This document shows positions 27,697-35,517 of a stretch of 35,705 bases of DNA, piece after piece (positions within the stretch are counted from its first letter, which is position 1; each line of letters starts with the position of its first letter). Below the pieces are notes generated by a model that ran no database searches, was not told the DNA's origin, and was given only the letters and a program-made list of their open reading frames with translations. Both the position numbers and the translations under genes were made by a program. This DNA comes from Syntrophaceticus schinkii (lineage in GTDB: Bacteria; Bacillota; DSM-12270; Thermacetogeniales; Thermacetogeniaceae). The stretch spans positions 1 through 35,705 of the forward strand of contig NZ_CDRZ01000273.1 of NCBI RefSeq assembly GCF_000946815.1. The letters run 5' to 3'.

Positions 27697-28632
27697 ATGT
27701 CAAATCTCTTGGAAATACATAATCTTTCTGTAACATATGGTTTAAACGGTTGGAGGGTGCTTGCTGTCCGTGATCTGGGTTTAACCCTTGGTGAGGGAGA
27801 AAAGCTGGCTATTGTCGGAGAATCAGGTGCGGGAAAGAGTACAATCGCCAATACGATCATGGGTCTGCTGGGTAATGGCGCAGAAATCCAGGGTGAAATT
27901 TATTTTAAAGGCAGTCAGGTGAAACAGGAAACAGTGTCTGAGCTGCGAGGCAAGGAAATTGTGCTGATTCCGCAAAATGTGTTCAATTCCATCAACCCTG
28001 TCTTTAGCATCGGAGAACAAATGGAAGACCTGCAGAATGAAGCAAATGTCGCACCGGAACAGCGCCAGGGAAGGATATTGGAACTGCTCAGAAGGGTGCG
28101 ACTGCCCAGGCCGGAGTCGATACCGGACAGTTTTTCTCACCAGTTGAGTGGGGGGATGAAACAAAGGGTTCTGTTGGCGATGGGACTTTCTCAGTCTCCT
28201 TCATTGATCATTGCCGATGAACCCACCAAGGGGCTCGACCCTATTCGCCGCATGGGCATTCTTAATTTGCTGCAGCAACTGGTGAAACAAAACCGGCAGA
28301 GCTTGATGTTGATCACCCATGACATCAAGGCAGCCGCTTTTTTATGTGACACCATTACCCTCATCTACAAGGGTGAAATGATGGAGAGACTGCCGGCTGC
28401 TCATTTATATGAAAACAGTATGCACCCGTATTCAAAGGCTTTGATGGCTGCTGCACCTGAAAGAGGGCTGCAGGTGCCCAGTCAAATCAACAGTGAATTC
28501 AACCATTCTCCTGTGACAGGGTGTTCATATGCCGCCTATTGTCAGCTTTTCCGCAACAGCTGTCTGGAGCAAAGACCTGCTCTGCGTCAAGTTGCTCCTG
28601 GCCATTGGGTGAGGTGTGATGCTGTTGCTTGA
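27697..28632 (+). CDS. NikD/DppD-type ABC transporter ATPase
   Basis: An intact 311-aa cytoplasmic ATPase. Walker A is GESGAGKSTI, the Q-loop is IPQNVFNSINPVF, the signature is LSGGMKQRVLLAMGL, Walker B is LIIADEPTKGLDP and the switch His lies in MLITHDIKAAA. A C-terminal Cys-containing tail (GCSYAAYCQLFRNSC) is the oligopeptide/nickel-type extension. ATG start two bases after the permease stop; its end overlaps the next ATPase. It would form a heterodimer with that ATPase to drive the NikB/NikC-type membrane pair. The Cys residues in the tail match those seen in peptide and nickel ATPases, some of which carry Fe-S clusters there. Confidence 0.92.
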   Translation: MSNLLEIHNLSVTYGLNGWRVLAVRDLGLTLGEGEKLAIVGESGAGKSTIANTIMGLLGNGAEIQGEIYFKGSQVKQETVSELRGKEIVLIPQNVFNSINPVFSIGEQMEDLQNEANVAPEQRQGRILELLRRVRLPRPESIPDSFSHQLSGGMKQRVLLAMGLSQSPSLIIADEPTKGLDPIRRMGILNLLQQLVKQNRQSLMLITHDIKAAAFLCDTITLIYKGEMMERLPAAHLYENSMHPYSKALMAAAPERGLQVPSQINSEFNHSPVTGCSYAAYCQLFRNSCLEQRPALRQVAPGHWVRCDAVA

Positions 28633-29557
28633 ATTCCGTGAGGTGACTAAGGTATTCCGGCAGAAGCTGCTGAAAAAGGGAAAACTGGAGGCGGTCAAAG
28701 GGGTCTCCTTGGAGATTCGAACGGGAGAAATATTCGGGCTGATGGGGGAAAGCGGCTCCGGCAAATCCACCCTGGGCAAGATTGCTCTGGGACTGATGCA
28801 TCCCTCTTCAGGGGAGGTGCTCTGGGAGGGGAAGCAGTGGACGAGTCTCTCTCCCAAAGAGCGTTTGGCTGTGCAGGGGATCAGCCAGAATCCGTATGGT
28901 GTCTTCAATCCCAGGCATAAAATAGGCTATTCCCTCGCAGAACCGCTTGATTATCATCGCTTGCTCAATGATAAAGAGGAGATGAGTCTCCGGATCAAAG
29001 AGATGCTCGAACTGGTCAACATGGATGAAGACATTCTGAGCAAATATCCCGGACAGTTCAGCGGGGGACAGCTGCAGAGGCTTGCCATAGCCAGGGTGTT
29101 ATTGCTCAACCCCAATATAATTGTGGCTGATGAACCCACTACAATGCTGGATCTCACCATACAAGCGCAGATCATGCATTTGTTCAAAAGAATCCATGAA
29201 CAAAAGGGGGTTGCAGTGCTTTTGATCAGCCACGATCTGCCTGTTGTTGCTGCTCTGGCTCAAAGAATCGGCATCATGTATGGCGGCAGGTTGGTGGAGA
29301 TAGGGAGTACTGAGGAGATAACCAACAATGCACTCCATCCCTATACCCGCCTTTTTTTGGCTGCAGCCAGGGAAGAATCCATCCCTGAGCCACAAAGCCG
29401 TGACAGCGGCGCTGATAGGGGCTGTATCTGCTGCAGCATCTGTGATCAGGCTGTTGAATTGTGCCGCCAAAAAGAACCTGAGTTAATTCGGGTGGCGCCT
29501 GAACATGAGGCTGCCTGTCATATGGTCAATTTTGGAGGAAATGGTGATCGCTCTTGA
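28619..29557 (+). CDS. NikE/DppF-type ABC transporter ATPase
   Basis: An intact ATPase of about 312 aa. It starts EFREVTKVFRQKLLKKGK, then Walker A GESGSGKSTLG, Q-loop ISQNPYGVFNPRH, signature FSGGQLQRLAIARVL, Walker B IIVADEPTTMLDL and switch His in LLISHDLPVV. The C-terminal tail has four Cys in CICCSICDQAVELC, a dense cluster for this family. ATG 28619 lies inside the end of the preceding gene; GTG 28616 is an in-frame alternative. Its stop overlaps the next permease start. It is the second ATPase of the cobalamin-regulated importer. The tail may bind a metal or Fe-S cluster, by analogy only. Confidence 0.92.
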   Translation: MLLLEFREVTKVFRQKLLKKGKLEAVKGVSLEIRTGEIFGLMGESGSGKSTLGKIALGLMHPSSGEVLWEGKQWTSLSPKERLAVQGISQNPYGVFNPRHKIGYSLAEPLDYHRLLNDKEEMSLRIKEMLELVNMDEDILSKYPGQFSGGQLQRLAIARVLLLNPNIIVADEPTTMLDLTIQAQIMHLFKRIHEQKGVAVLLISHDLPVVAALAQRIGIMYGGRLVEIGSTEEITNNALHPYTRLFLAAAREESIPEPQSRDSGADRGCICCSICDQAVELCRQKEPELIRVAPEHEAACHMVNFGGNGDRS

Positions 29558-30366
29558 AAAAATATAGTTTGATTATTCCAGCGGTCTTGCTGGTTATTTT
29601 GGTTCTAACCGCACTTTTTGCGCCTTATCTGACACCTCATGACCCTTTTGCACAGGATTTAGATAACCGGTTTATGGGCCCATGCAGGGCCTATCTGATG
29701 GGAACCGATGATCTCGGCCGCTGTATTTTTTCCAGATTGATCCTGGGAACACGGGTATCCCTATTGATCGGGGTTGCAGTGGTTTCTATTAATACCATAA
29801 TTGGTACTCTGGTAGGGTTGATCAGCGGTTTTGGCCATAAGATCATTGATTCGATCATGATGGGCATCATCGACATCCTGCTGGCTTTTCCCGGCGCTAT
29901 TCTAACCCTGGCGGTAGCAGGTATCCTTGGTCCAGGCTTGCTCAACATGATCATCGCCTTGACTGTCCTGGGCTGGGTAAGCTATGCCCGCTTTGTGCGG
30001 GGCATGGTCTTGTCTTTGAAGGAAAGGGAGTTTGTTGAAAGTGCCCGCTGTTTGCGCTTTGGAAACGTTCATATCCTGTTTAAGCACATCCTGCCCAACT
30101 GCCTGGGGCCAATTGTTGTTTTATCCAGCATGGACATGGCCGGTGTTATTTTGATGGCTGCAGGCTTGAGTTTCCTGGGTTTGGGGGTGCAGGGTTCCTT
30201 CCCGGAATGGGGTCTGATGCTCAACCAGGGGAAGGATTATCTGAGGATCGCTCCCCATCTTGCCACCTGTCCCGGATTGGCCATCATGGTTGCGGCATTG
30301 GCTTTTAACCTGTTGGGTGACGGACTGCGTGACCTGCTGCAGGGTGAGGGAGTACATTTCAATTAA
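29554..30366 (+). CDS. NikC/DppC-type ABC permease
   Basis: An intact 270-aa membrane protein. It begins with a hydrophobic helix, then LTPHDPFAQDLDNRFMGPC and YLMGTDDLGRCIFSRLILG, the canonical DppC/NikC N-terminal motifs. The later EAA-type loop reads SARCLRFGNVHILFKHILPN and is followed by LSFLGLGVQGSFPEWGLML, then the final LLGDGLRDLL. Start TTG 29554 overlaps the previous stop, with GGAGGAAATGG as ribosome site inside the ATPase gene. It is the second membrane subunit of the importer. An 84-base gap separates it from BchH-like gene 4, with no terminator in between. Confidence 0.92.
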   Translation: MKKYSLIIPAVLLVILVLTALFAPYLTPHDPFAQDLDNRFMGPCRAYLMGTDDLGRCIFSRLILGTRVSLLIGVAVVSINTIIGTLVGLISGFGHKIIDSIMMGIIDILLAFPGAILTLAVAGILGPGLLNMIIALTVLGWVSYARFVRGMVLSLKEREFVESARCLRFGNVHILFKHILPNCLGPIVVLSSMDMAGVILMAAGLSFLGLGVQGSFPEWGLMLNQGKDYLRIAPHLATCPGLAIMVAALAFNLLGDGLRDLLQGEGVHFN

Positions 30367-30450
30367 GAAAGAAGATGTGCAGACACCTGAAGGGCATCAT
30401 ACTCTCGGGTGAGGGATAAGATTCAATTTATTATTGGAGGGCTGAGTTCA

Positions 30451-33400
30451 ATGGATAAATTCAAAGTGGTGATGGCAACTGTTGCCCCACTTGATTCGCT
30501 GGTGGCTGATCTGTCAGCGGGCCTGGAGCAGAACTACAGGCTGCATGTTGATATTGAGCTTTATTCACTGCATGAGAGTGGAGAACTGGCGGTTGATCGC
30601 AGAGATTTAAGCAAGGATTTGAAGTTAGCTGATTTTGTTTTGCTGGATCTGATGGGGGCTCAGGAGGGGTTAACTGATTTCATCTGCACTGTTCTGGCAG
30701 AAACTGATAATGCGGTGATTCCCACGAGCTATATGCCTCCTGTGATCATGCAAAGAGCCAGGATGGGATCATTTTCTCTCAATGAGTCGATTGCTTCGAT
30801 GAAAAAAATGATGATGATGATGAAACAGTCACAGGGGATGCCTGGGCAAGAGTCCCAGATGATGTCTGAGATGGTGAAGAAACAGTCACCGGGGATGCCT
30901 GCTCAAGAGTCTCAGATGTCCCAGATGATGATGATGGATATCTCAAAGATGTTGGGCATGATGGTTGCTTTTCTGCCGGCTGAACAAAAAAGGGATGGCC
31001 AGAACTGGGTTTTAGCATTCAATTATTGGAACAACGGCGGTCGTGAGAACTTGAAGAATCTCTTTTTGCTGCTGGCAGGAAATTGCAAGGGCTTGAGTGT
31101 CCCTGAGCCGGATCCCCCGCAGGAACTGCCGGATGTGGGTATATACCATCCGGTAGATCAAAAAGTCTTTGTTTCTTTAGAAGATTATCTGGCTGCATAC
31201 CCTCTTGATGAAAAAAAGCCTACTATAGGAATTATGATGTATATGGGCAGATATGGCGAGGCTTCTCAAGCGGGTGCGAAGGCTCTCTTTCAAAGATTGG
31301 CAGCTGAATGCAATGTGATCCAAACTTTCTTTTATACGGCTTCCAACCAGAGATTCGACAAGCTGAAGGGTTATTTTTACTATAAAGGCAAGCCTTTGGT
31401 GGATGCGCTGGTCAATCTGTCATCTTTCAGATTGAATGTGGGTCCCCGTGGGGGGGATCCGGGCAGCACCATCGCCGATTTGAAAAAACTCAATGTTCCG
31501 GTTTTTCACCCGGTGCCCATGAATAGAAAAAAAATCAGTGATTGGATGGAAGAGGAGTCACTGATGCCCAATGAGGTAATTATTAACGTAATCCTGCCGG
31601 AACTGGACGGGTGTATTGAGCCCATTCCTATCAGCGGCCTGAAGAGCCTGGGATATGATGAGGTGCGCGGTGTGGATATGCAGGGTGCAGCTCCTATTGA
31701 GGAGCGGGTGGATAAGATCGCCGGGAGGGTATTGAGCTGGCTGCGCTTGAGGAATAAGCCCAATGCGGAGAAAAAGGTGGCCTTTATCCTCTACAATTAT
31801 CCACCGGGTGAGGACAACATCGGGGGAGCGGCTTACCTCGATGTGTTTGCCAGCATGAAAAAGCTGCTGGGGGAATTGAGAGAGGCGGGCTATCAAACCG
31901 GTGAATTACCGGAGGAAAAGCTGCATCAGCTTTTTCTGGATCAGGGCATTGTAAACTCCGGAAAGTGGCTGTCCGGGAATCTGACAGCCGGCAGTGCTGT
32001 CACTTTGGACAAGGACATTTATGAATCCTGGTTCCGCGACCTGCCTCACTGCAAGGAGTTGCTTGAGGAATGGGGCCCGCCGCCTGGTGAGGTGATGACG
32101 AACAAAGGCAGCATTATGCTGCCCGGTGTGGTTTTCGGTAATGTCTTTATTGGGCTGCAGCCATCACGGGGCCTTCATGAAAAACCGGAGAAAGCCTATC
32201 ACGACAAATCCATACCCCCTCACTACCAGTACCTTGCCTATTATAAGTGGCTGGAAGAGGTGTGGAGGGCTGATGTCTGTGTTCATGTGGGAACACACGG
32301 CACTCTGGAGTTTACCAGGGGCAAAGAGGTGGGGATGTCGGGTGATTGTTATCCTGACCAATTGATCGGCAGCATGCCGCATCTCTACATTTACCATGTG
32401 GCAAACCCCTCTGAAGCGGTGATAGCCAAGAGAAGAAGCCAGGCTGTGCTGGTCAATTACAACTCACCCCCGGTGACAACCTCTGAGCTTTATGAGGATT
32501 TGGCTGAACTGGAGGTGTTGATCGGTGAATACCATGAAGCTCTGATTCAGGATCCACTGCGCAGTGAAAGGGTGAAAAATGCCATTCTGGAAAAGGCCGC
32601 TGCAGCTAAATTTACCGGAACAAATATCGATGAACTTCACGATCAGGTTTTCCGCATCAAAAGGTCGATTATTCCCAAGGGCCTGCATGTCCTGGATGAA
32701 GGCTACAGCACCGATGAGGTGATCGATTTTGTTACCTTTATTTTGCGGTATGACCGAGGAGCGGTACAGTCACTCAACCGTCTGCTCTGCCAGGTGGAAG
32801 GGATCGATTATGATCAGGCTGTCCGTAATCCGGCCATGGTAGTTGATGGCAGGTCATATGCCGGACTGCTGGAAGGGATCGATACCAGAGCAAGGGAATT
32901 GGTGAGCCGGTCATTTTCTTCATCAATCAAGGAGGCTGTGTCCGGTTTGCAGAATGCCGGGGATATCTGTGCTGAGATTAAAACAACTCTGGAATACGGG
33001 CATCAGGTTGCTCAGGAGTTGCAGCGGAATGAGGAAATCTCATCCCTCCTGGAGGGGTTGAATGGCGAATATATTAAACCCAACATTGGAGGGGATCCCA
33101 TCCGTACCCCGGATGTACTGCCCACCGGGCGCAATACCTATCAGTTCGACCCCCGCATGGTTCCTACTGAGGCTGCTTACACCCGGGGCGCGGAAATAGC
33201 TGAGAATACCGTCTCCCACTACTATAAAAAACACAGCTGCTATCCGAGGAGTACGGCCATCATCCTGTGGGGTTTCGAAACATCCAAGACCCAGGGGGAA
33301 ACAATCGGCCAGATCCTGCGTTATCTTGGGTTGAGGGTGGTGCGGAAAAGGGGCGCCTGGGGTCCCCAACTGGAGGTTATCCCCCTGGATGAATTGGGGA

Positions 33401-34335
33401 GGCCGCGCATCGATGTGGTTGTCAATATGTGCGGGTTTTTCCGCGACCTTTTTCCCAATGTGATGGAACTGCTTGATGATGCCTTTCACCTGGTGGCCGA
33501 GCTGGATGAGCCGGTGGAAATGAACTATGTCAAAGAGAATTCATTTGCCCTCTTTAATGACTTGAAAGATAAAATAACTGATGTGGAGGCTGCCTGGAAT
33601 ATTGCCGGCGCGCGGATCTTTGGCCCCCCTGCGGGTGAGTATGGAACAAAAGTGCGGGGGCTTGTGGAAACCCAGAACTGGACAGAAGAAGATCAGCTGG
33701 CAGACGCCTATTTTGACAGCATGGATTACCTGTATACCAGGGGTGTGCGGGCAAAAAGGATGGATCAGCTCTTTCGCAGGCAGCTCGCCGGGGTCGAGGT
33801 GATCTCCCAGGTGCGCAGTTCCCATGACTACGAGATCACAGATCTTGATCACTATTATGAATACTTCGGCGGGTTGGCCAAATCTGTTGAGGTTGCCGGC
33901 GGCAAGAAGCCGGAAATGCTGTTCAGTGATACAACCCAGGAGGTGATCATCACTGAAGATGTGGAAGCAGCTATTTGCAGGGGAGTAAGAACACGCCTCC
34001 TCAACCCCAAATGGATCGACGGACTGCTGAATCATGACTACCACGGGGCACAGCATATCGCTGACCGCGTAGAAAACATGGTGGGGTTAGCGGCCACTAC
34101 CAATCAGGTGGATAACTGGATCTGGAGTGATATCGCTGAGCGCTATATCTTTGATGAAGAGATGAGAAAACGCCTGGAAGAGAACAACCGCTGGGCTGCT
34201 GCGGAAATTATCAGCAGGCTGTTTGAGGCCCACAGGCGGGGTTACTGGGAGGCCACTGAAGAGGAATTGGAAAAACTGCGTGAGGCCTATTTGGAGCTGG
34301 AGGGAGCTATAGAGGAACAGCTGCAGAGCATCTAA
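30451..34335 (+). CDS. BchH-like chelatase large subunit (gene 4) with Met-rich insert
   Basis: An intact protein of about 1294 aa. ATG 30451 follows GGAGGG by nine bases; the frame also opens at GTG 30409 without a ribosome site. The N-terminal domain follows BchH: VVMATVAPLDSLVADLS, ADFVLLDLMGAQEG, RARMGSFSLNESI, then the Met-rich insert (about residues 117-172), and FNYWNNGGRENLKNLFLL. Core: HVGTHGTLEFTRGKE (His612, His616), NPSEAVIAKRRSQA, NYNSPPVTTSELY. C-terminus: DLDHYYEYFGGLAKS, TRLLNPKWIDGLL, DYHGAQHIADRVENMVGL, DNWIWSDIAERYIFDEEM and RGYWEATEEELEKLREAY, all close to BchH/ChlH. It is the last gene of the cobalamin-riboswitch operon, so it works with the Nik/Dpp-type importer. Mg is unlikely to be the metal in this setting; Co or Ni fits better, by inference. 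Confidence 0.92.
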   Translation: MDKFKVVMATVAPLDSLVADLSAGLEQNYRLHVDIELYSLHESGELAVDRRDLSKDLKLADFVLLDLMGAQEGLTDFICTVLAETDNAVIPTSYMPPVIMQRARMGSFSLNESIASMKKMMMMMKQSQGMPGQESQMMSEMVKKQSPGMPAQESQMSQMMMMDISKMLGMMVAFLPAEQKRDGQNWVLAFNYWNNGGRENLKNLFLLLAGNCKGLSVPEPDPPQELPDVGIYHPVDQKVFVSLEDYLAAYPLDEKKPTIGIMMYMGRYGEASQAGAKALFQRLAAECNVIQTFFYTASNQRFDKLKGYFYYKGKPLVDALVNLSSFRLNVGPRGGDPGSTIADLKKLNVPVFHPVPMNRKKISDWMEEESLMPNEVIINVILPELDGCIEPIPISGLKSLGYDEVRGVDMQGAAPIEERVDKIAGRVLSWLRLRNKPNAEKKVAFILYNYPPGEDNIGGAAYLDVFASMKKLLGELREAGYQTGELPEEKLHQLFLDQGIVNSGKWLSGNLTAGSAVTLDKDIYESWFRDLPHCKELLEEWGPPPGEVMTNKGSIMLPGVVFGNVFIGLQPSRGLHEKPEKAYHDKSIPPHYQYLAYYKWLEEVWRADVCVHVGTHGTLEFTRGKEVGMSGDCYPDQLIGSMPHLYIYHVANPSEAVIAKRRSQAVLVNYNSPPVTTSELYEDLAELEVLIGEYHEALIQDPLRSERVKNAILEKAAAAKFTGTNIDELHDQVFRIKRSIIPKGLHVLDEGYSTDEVIDFVTFILRYDRGAVQSLNRLLCQVEGIDYDQAVRNPAMVVDGRSYAGLLEGIDTRARELVSRSFSSSIKEAVSGLQNAGDICAEIKTTLEYGHQVAQELQRNEEISSLLEGLNGEYIKPNIGGDPIRTPDVLPTGRNTYQFDPRMVPTEAAYTRGAEIAENTVSHYYKKHSCYPRSTAIILWGFETSKTQGETIGQILRYLGLRVVRKRGAWGPQLEVIPLDELGRPRIDVVVNMCGFFRDLFPNVMELLDDAFHLVAELDEPVEMNYVKENSFALFNDLKDKITDVEAAWNIAGARIFGPPAGEYGTKVRGLVETQNWTEEDQLADAYFDSMDYLYTRGVRAKRMDQLFRRQLAGVEVISQVRSSHDYEITDLDHYYEYFGGLAKSVEVAGGKKPEMLFSDTTQEVIITEDVEAAICRGVRTRLLNPKWIDGLLNHDYHGAQHIADRVENMVGLAATTNQVDNWIWSDIAERYIFDEEMRKRLEENNRWAAAEIISRLFEAHRRGYWEATEEELEKLREAYLELEGAIEEQLQSI
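30823..30936 (+). repeat. Two 57-bp in-frame tandem units within the Met-rich insert of gene 4
   Basis: Units at 30823-30879 and 30880-30936 encode 19 residues each: KQSQGMPGQESQMMSEMVK and KQSPGMPAQESQMSQMMMM. A preceding and a following Met run (KKMMMMMK; MMMDISKMLGMM) extend the Met-rich zone. The period is a multiple of three, so copy-number change would keep the frame. Confidence 0.88.
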
Positions 34336-34336
34336 T

Positions 34337-34367
34337 GCAGGTGTTGTGATCAGGTACCTGCTTTTTT
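34337..34367 (+). terminator. Terminator of the riboswitch operon
   Basis: GCAGGT (34337-34342) pairs with ACCTGC (34356-34361) and six T follow. It starts one base after the stop of gene 4. It overlaps the 3' end of the converging HepT remnant. Confidence 0.72.
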
Positions 34368-34520
34368 GGTATATTCAAAAACAGATTCTAGATACTGCCA
34401 GTAGAGATTCAGGGATTCTGAGATGCTTTCATATACAATAATGTCGTCTATTTCTTCATACTCATGTACAATTATATTGCGTTCACCTGTGGACGGGGCA
34501 AAATATATCTGTTTGCTTTG
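34350..34520 (-). pseudogene. HepT-type toxin remnant (C-terminal part)
   Basis: A 56-codon minus-strand frame without a start, bounded upstream by a stop at 34521-34523. It contains ERNIIVHEYEEIDD, which carries the HepT RNase motif R-x4-H-x-Y, followed by IIVYESISESLNLYWQYLES and a short tail. FAPSTGE before the motif matches the usual start of this segment. The N-terminal half is missing or too diverged to see, and no antitoxin nucleotidyltransferase is recognisable next to it. The zone downstream of gene 4 therefore holds a decayed toxin gene. Confidence 0.66.
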
Positions 34521-34593
34521 TCAAGTTGTCATTTTCGCTCTTCTATTAATCTGCTCAGGTATGAATCGGTTGCCCGATAAAAAGGTGACCCTA

Positions 34594-35321
34594 TTATTCT
34601 AGTTCCTTTTGATACTCCCTCACAAAACGCACACCGAACAGGGGTGTATTGATACAGATATCAGGTTTTTCAAAGTGTACTGCCTGATCTATCTGGAGAA
34701 GCCCTCCTTCAATGGTGTATGCGAGGGGATCTATGGCAAAGAGTGTGGCATGGAAGAGTAATCGCCTAGCCATGGGATCTTTGCCGGCCTGGTCTGTGAG
34801 CCAATGATGCAATTGTTCTTTATTGAAATTTATTAGTGACAGCATAAATCCGGTGATGATAGCCGGAGAAACCAGTTTCCCCAGGATGAAAAAAACAGAA
34901 ATTGATTCTACTAATTTAGTGTAGCTGCATCCAGTGTTTACAGCTGTTGACGAATTTGTGTTGTCAGATGATGTTGTTTTTTTTTGAATTATTGTGATCA
35001 CCATCATAAATCTGCATGATCGTATCGATCGTGAACTGCCATGCAGGGCAGGATTCACCGTCGAAATTTAGCAGAGCCATATCTGCTGAAGTGAGTTCAT
35101 TTTGCGTATTGTTCTCTATGGGAACAGGTATGCCGATCGAAGCCAGGCTTTTTAACATATTTTCCGATGGAGCAAGGTCTCCACGCAAGACCCTGGAGAG
35201 ATTTGAATGGTTCACTCCCGCCTCTGATGCAATAGCCCGAATGGATTTACCTGGTCTGTATTGTTTTAATAGCTCTCTCAAATGGTTTCCTTGTTTTTGA
35301 TCCCTATTTTTTCAATGACAT
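34594..35321 (-). CDS. XRE-like helix-turn-helix regulator, frameshifts in A-runs
   Basis: About 240 aa if repaired. The best start is ATG at 35319-35321 (minus), a few bases after AGGAGG (plus CCTCCT at 35326-35331). Six A (plus T6, 35307-35312) must lose one to give MSLKNRDQKQGNHLRELL. An XRE-type HTH follows: SIRAIASEAGVNHSNLSRVL. A second run of nine A (plus 34977-34985) must also lose one, giving SKKTTSSDNTNSS. The C-terminal part (FNKEQLHHWLTDQAGKDPMA, DICINTPLFGVRFVREYQK) I do not recognise. One missing A near 34608 would extend the end to 34529 with GTRIIGSPFYRATDSYLSRL, which looks coding. It probably controls itself through the TTGTAT operators upstream. Confidence 0.68.
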
Positions 35322-35354
35322 TAACCCTCCTGATTGGTTTCAACACATTTCATA

Positions 35355-35375
35355 TTGTATCATAATATAATACAA
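35355..35375. promoter_or_regulatory. Inverted-repeat operator candidate, proximal to the XRE gene
   Basis: TTGTAT and ATACAA are arranged as a 21-bp imperfect palindrome with an AT-rich centre, 34 bases before the XRE start on the opposite strand. The same half-sites recur at 35420-35453. Confidence 0.5.
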
Positions 35376-35419
35376 ATACTACACATTTCAAGTCCACAGA
35401 TGTTGCAATAGTAGTCGTT

Positions 35420-35453
35420 TTGTATTATAATTATAAGTACATTAATAATACAA
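35420..35453. promoter_or_regulatory. Inverted-repeat operator candidate, distal
   Basis: Perfect 9-bp arms TTGTATTAT (35420-35428) and ATAATACAA (35445-35453) separated by 16 bases. It lies between the XRE gene and the plus-strand gene beginning at 35518, suiting control of both directions. Confidence 0.52.
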
Positions 35454-35517
35454 AGCAACAAATATATTTTTATGTTGTTGCAGTAATGATGGGACAAGTA
35501 TCGGGGGAGGTGGATTT

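Noticed and set aside
20687-34335. Phototrophic heliobacterium, from the BchH-like genes
   Set aside because: No other bacteriochlorophyll or reaction-centre gene is in the window; the NifH-like fragment resembles NifH/CfbC rather than BchL, and the context is B12- and metal-transport related.
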